DNA of 64,000 bases, taken from the NCBI GenBank assembly GCA_028284935.1, contig JANQQQ010000039.1:496001-560000 (forward strand), written 5' to 3'. The notes beneath the pieces are model-generated. The model was not told where the DNA came from. It saw nothing but the letters and a program-made list of their open reading frames with translations, and searched no databases. The translations under genes were made by a program, and so were the position numbers. Source of the DNA: Croceivirga sp. (lineage in GTDB: Bacteria; Bacteroidota; Bacteroidia; Flavobacteriales; Flavobacteriaceae). Below, piece by piece: positions 63,685 to 64,000 of this stretch. Each line of letters starts with the position of its first letter. Position 1 is the first letter of the stretch.

Positions 63685-64000
63685 TAGTTACTGTTCTTTG
63701 TATTGAAAAGTACCTCTCCTGGCATCCCTATTTTTAAATTACCATTGTTTTTTACTTCAACTTCGATGGCATATACAAGGTTGACCCGTTCTTCCTTGGT
63801 CTCAATGGTCTTGGGTGTAAATTCAGCTTCATCTGCAATATGGGTGACCTTTCCTTCAAGGTTCCAATACGCGTCTTCGCCCTTATCGATTCTCACCATT
63901 ACGGTATCATTTAGTGTCACATTCTGGAGCAATACAGCACTGGTATAGGCCTTGAGCGTTAAGGTTTCCAGATTGGCAACCTTGTAGAGGGGAGCCCCTT
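63684..64000 (-). CDS. HlyD/YbhG-family periplasmic adaptor, C-terminal part (runs off the right edge)
   Basis: Only the last ~105 codons are in the window; the frame is open to 64000. The visible part is the end of the membrane-fusion fold: GAPLYKVANLETLTLKAYTS in the final beta-hairpin and VNLVYAIEVEVKNNGNLKIGMPGEVLF at the C-terminus, as in YbhG-like adaptors. It bridges the ABC exporter to the cell surface. First visible gene of the exporter operon. Confidence 0.88.
   Translation of the reverse strand, partial: GAPLYKVANLETLTLKAYTSAVLLQNVTLNDTVMVRIDKGEDAYWNLEGKVTHIADEAEFTPKTIETKEERVNLVYAIEVEVKNNGNLKIGMPGEVLFNTKNSN

Overview
The window looks like chromosomal DNA from a marine-type Flavobacteriaceae bacterium (Bacteroidota). 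The evidence is two PorP/SprF-type type IX secretion/gliding proteins, a bacillithiol-system YtxJ protein, a short LeuA, many lipoproteins with a Ser/Ala-Cys lipobox, an SRP RNA with the phylum-type promoter TTG-N19-TAnnTTTG, and A-rich leaders instead of strong Shine-Dalgarno sites. Genus assignment (Muricauda/Maribacter-like) is only an impression. No phage, transposase, CRISPR array, tRNA or rRNA was seen.

Layout. 0-8 kb: the 3' end of a PorP/SprF-like gene, a TetR regulator, clpB, ytxJ, a lipoprotein and glyA. 8.3-12.3 kb: signalling, with a TPR histidine kinase and LuxR response regulator pair, a 46-aa lipoprotein and a LytTR regulator whose receiver domain has lost its phosphoacceptor. 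12.3-15.3 kb: a coupled operon of glutaminyl cyclase, thioesterase and beta-helix lipoprotein. 15.4-33.7 kb: mostly housekeeping genes (SRP RNA, SDR, transaldolase-type aldolase, ABC-F ATPase, pheT, leuA-leuB, panB-rluA) among thioredoxin-fold lipoproteins and small secreted proteins.

33.7-41.6 kb is the accessory part. Small single-gene units, nearly all on the minus strand, have loose AT-rich spacers. They include a PaiB-like protein, a lipocalin-like secreted protein, HxlR, an NTF2-fold protein, DJ-1/PfpI, a methyltransferase, a ketopantoate reductase-like protein, a thioesterase, GNAT and a MarR-GNAT fusion. A short intergenic motif around GCTATGATTTCG recurs behind several of these genes, which gives a cassette-like look. 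HxlR and MarR-GNAT each have a clear pair of palindromic operators.

41.7-52.9 kb: serine dehydratase, dnaK, a PAP2 phosphatase, a LuxR regulator with Glu at the phosphoacceptor position, a PD40-PorP/SprF pair, an M20 amidohydrolase and a His-rich lipoprotein. 53.3-58.6 kb: a candidate sugar-utilisation locus, with a degenerate-NUDIX/winged-helix regulator divergent from a GH20-GH3 operon across a spacer with an 11-bp direct repeat. 58.5 kb to the end: a tightly packed YbhGFSR-like exporter operon (HlyD adaptor, two ABC ATPases, DUF2141 protein, two ABC-2 permeases, phospholipase A) that runs off the right edge.

Nothing here is a complete, recognisable new defence or secretion system. The best leads are the cassette-like motif series, the two pseudo-receivers, the 18-bp motif shared by two envelope-gene promoters, and the NUDIX/GH20/GH3 locus with an inserted domain in GH20.
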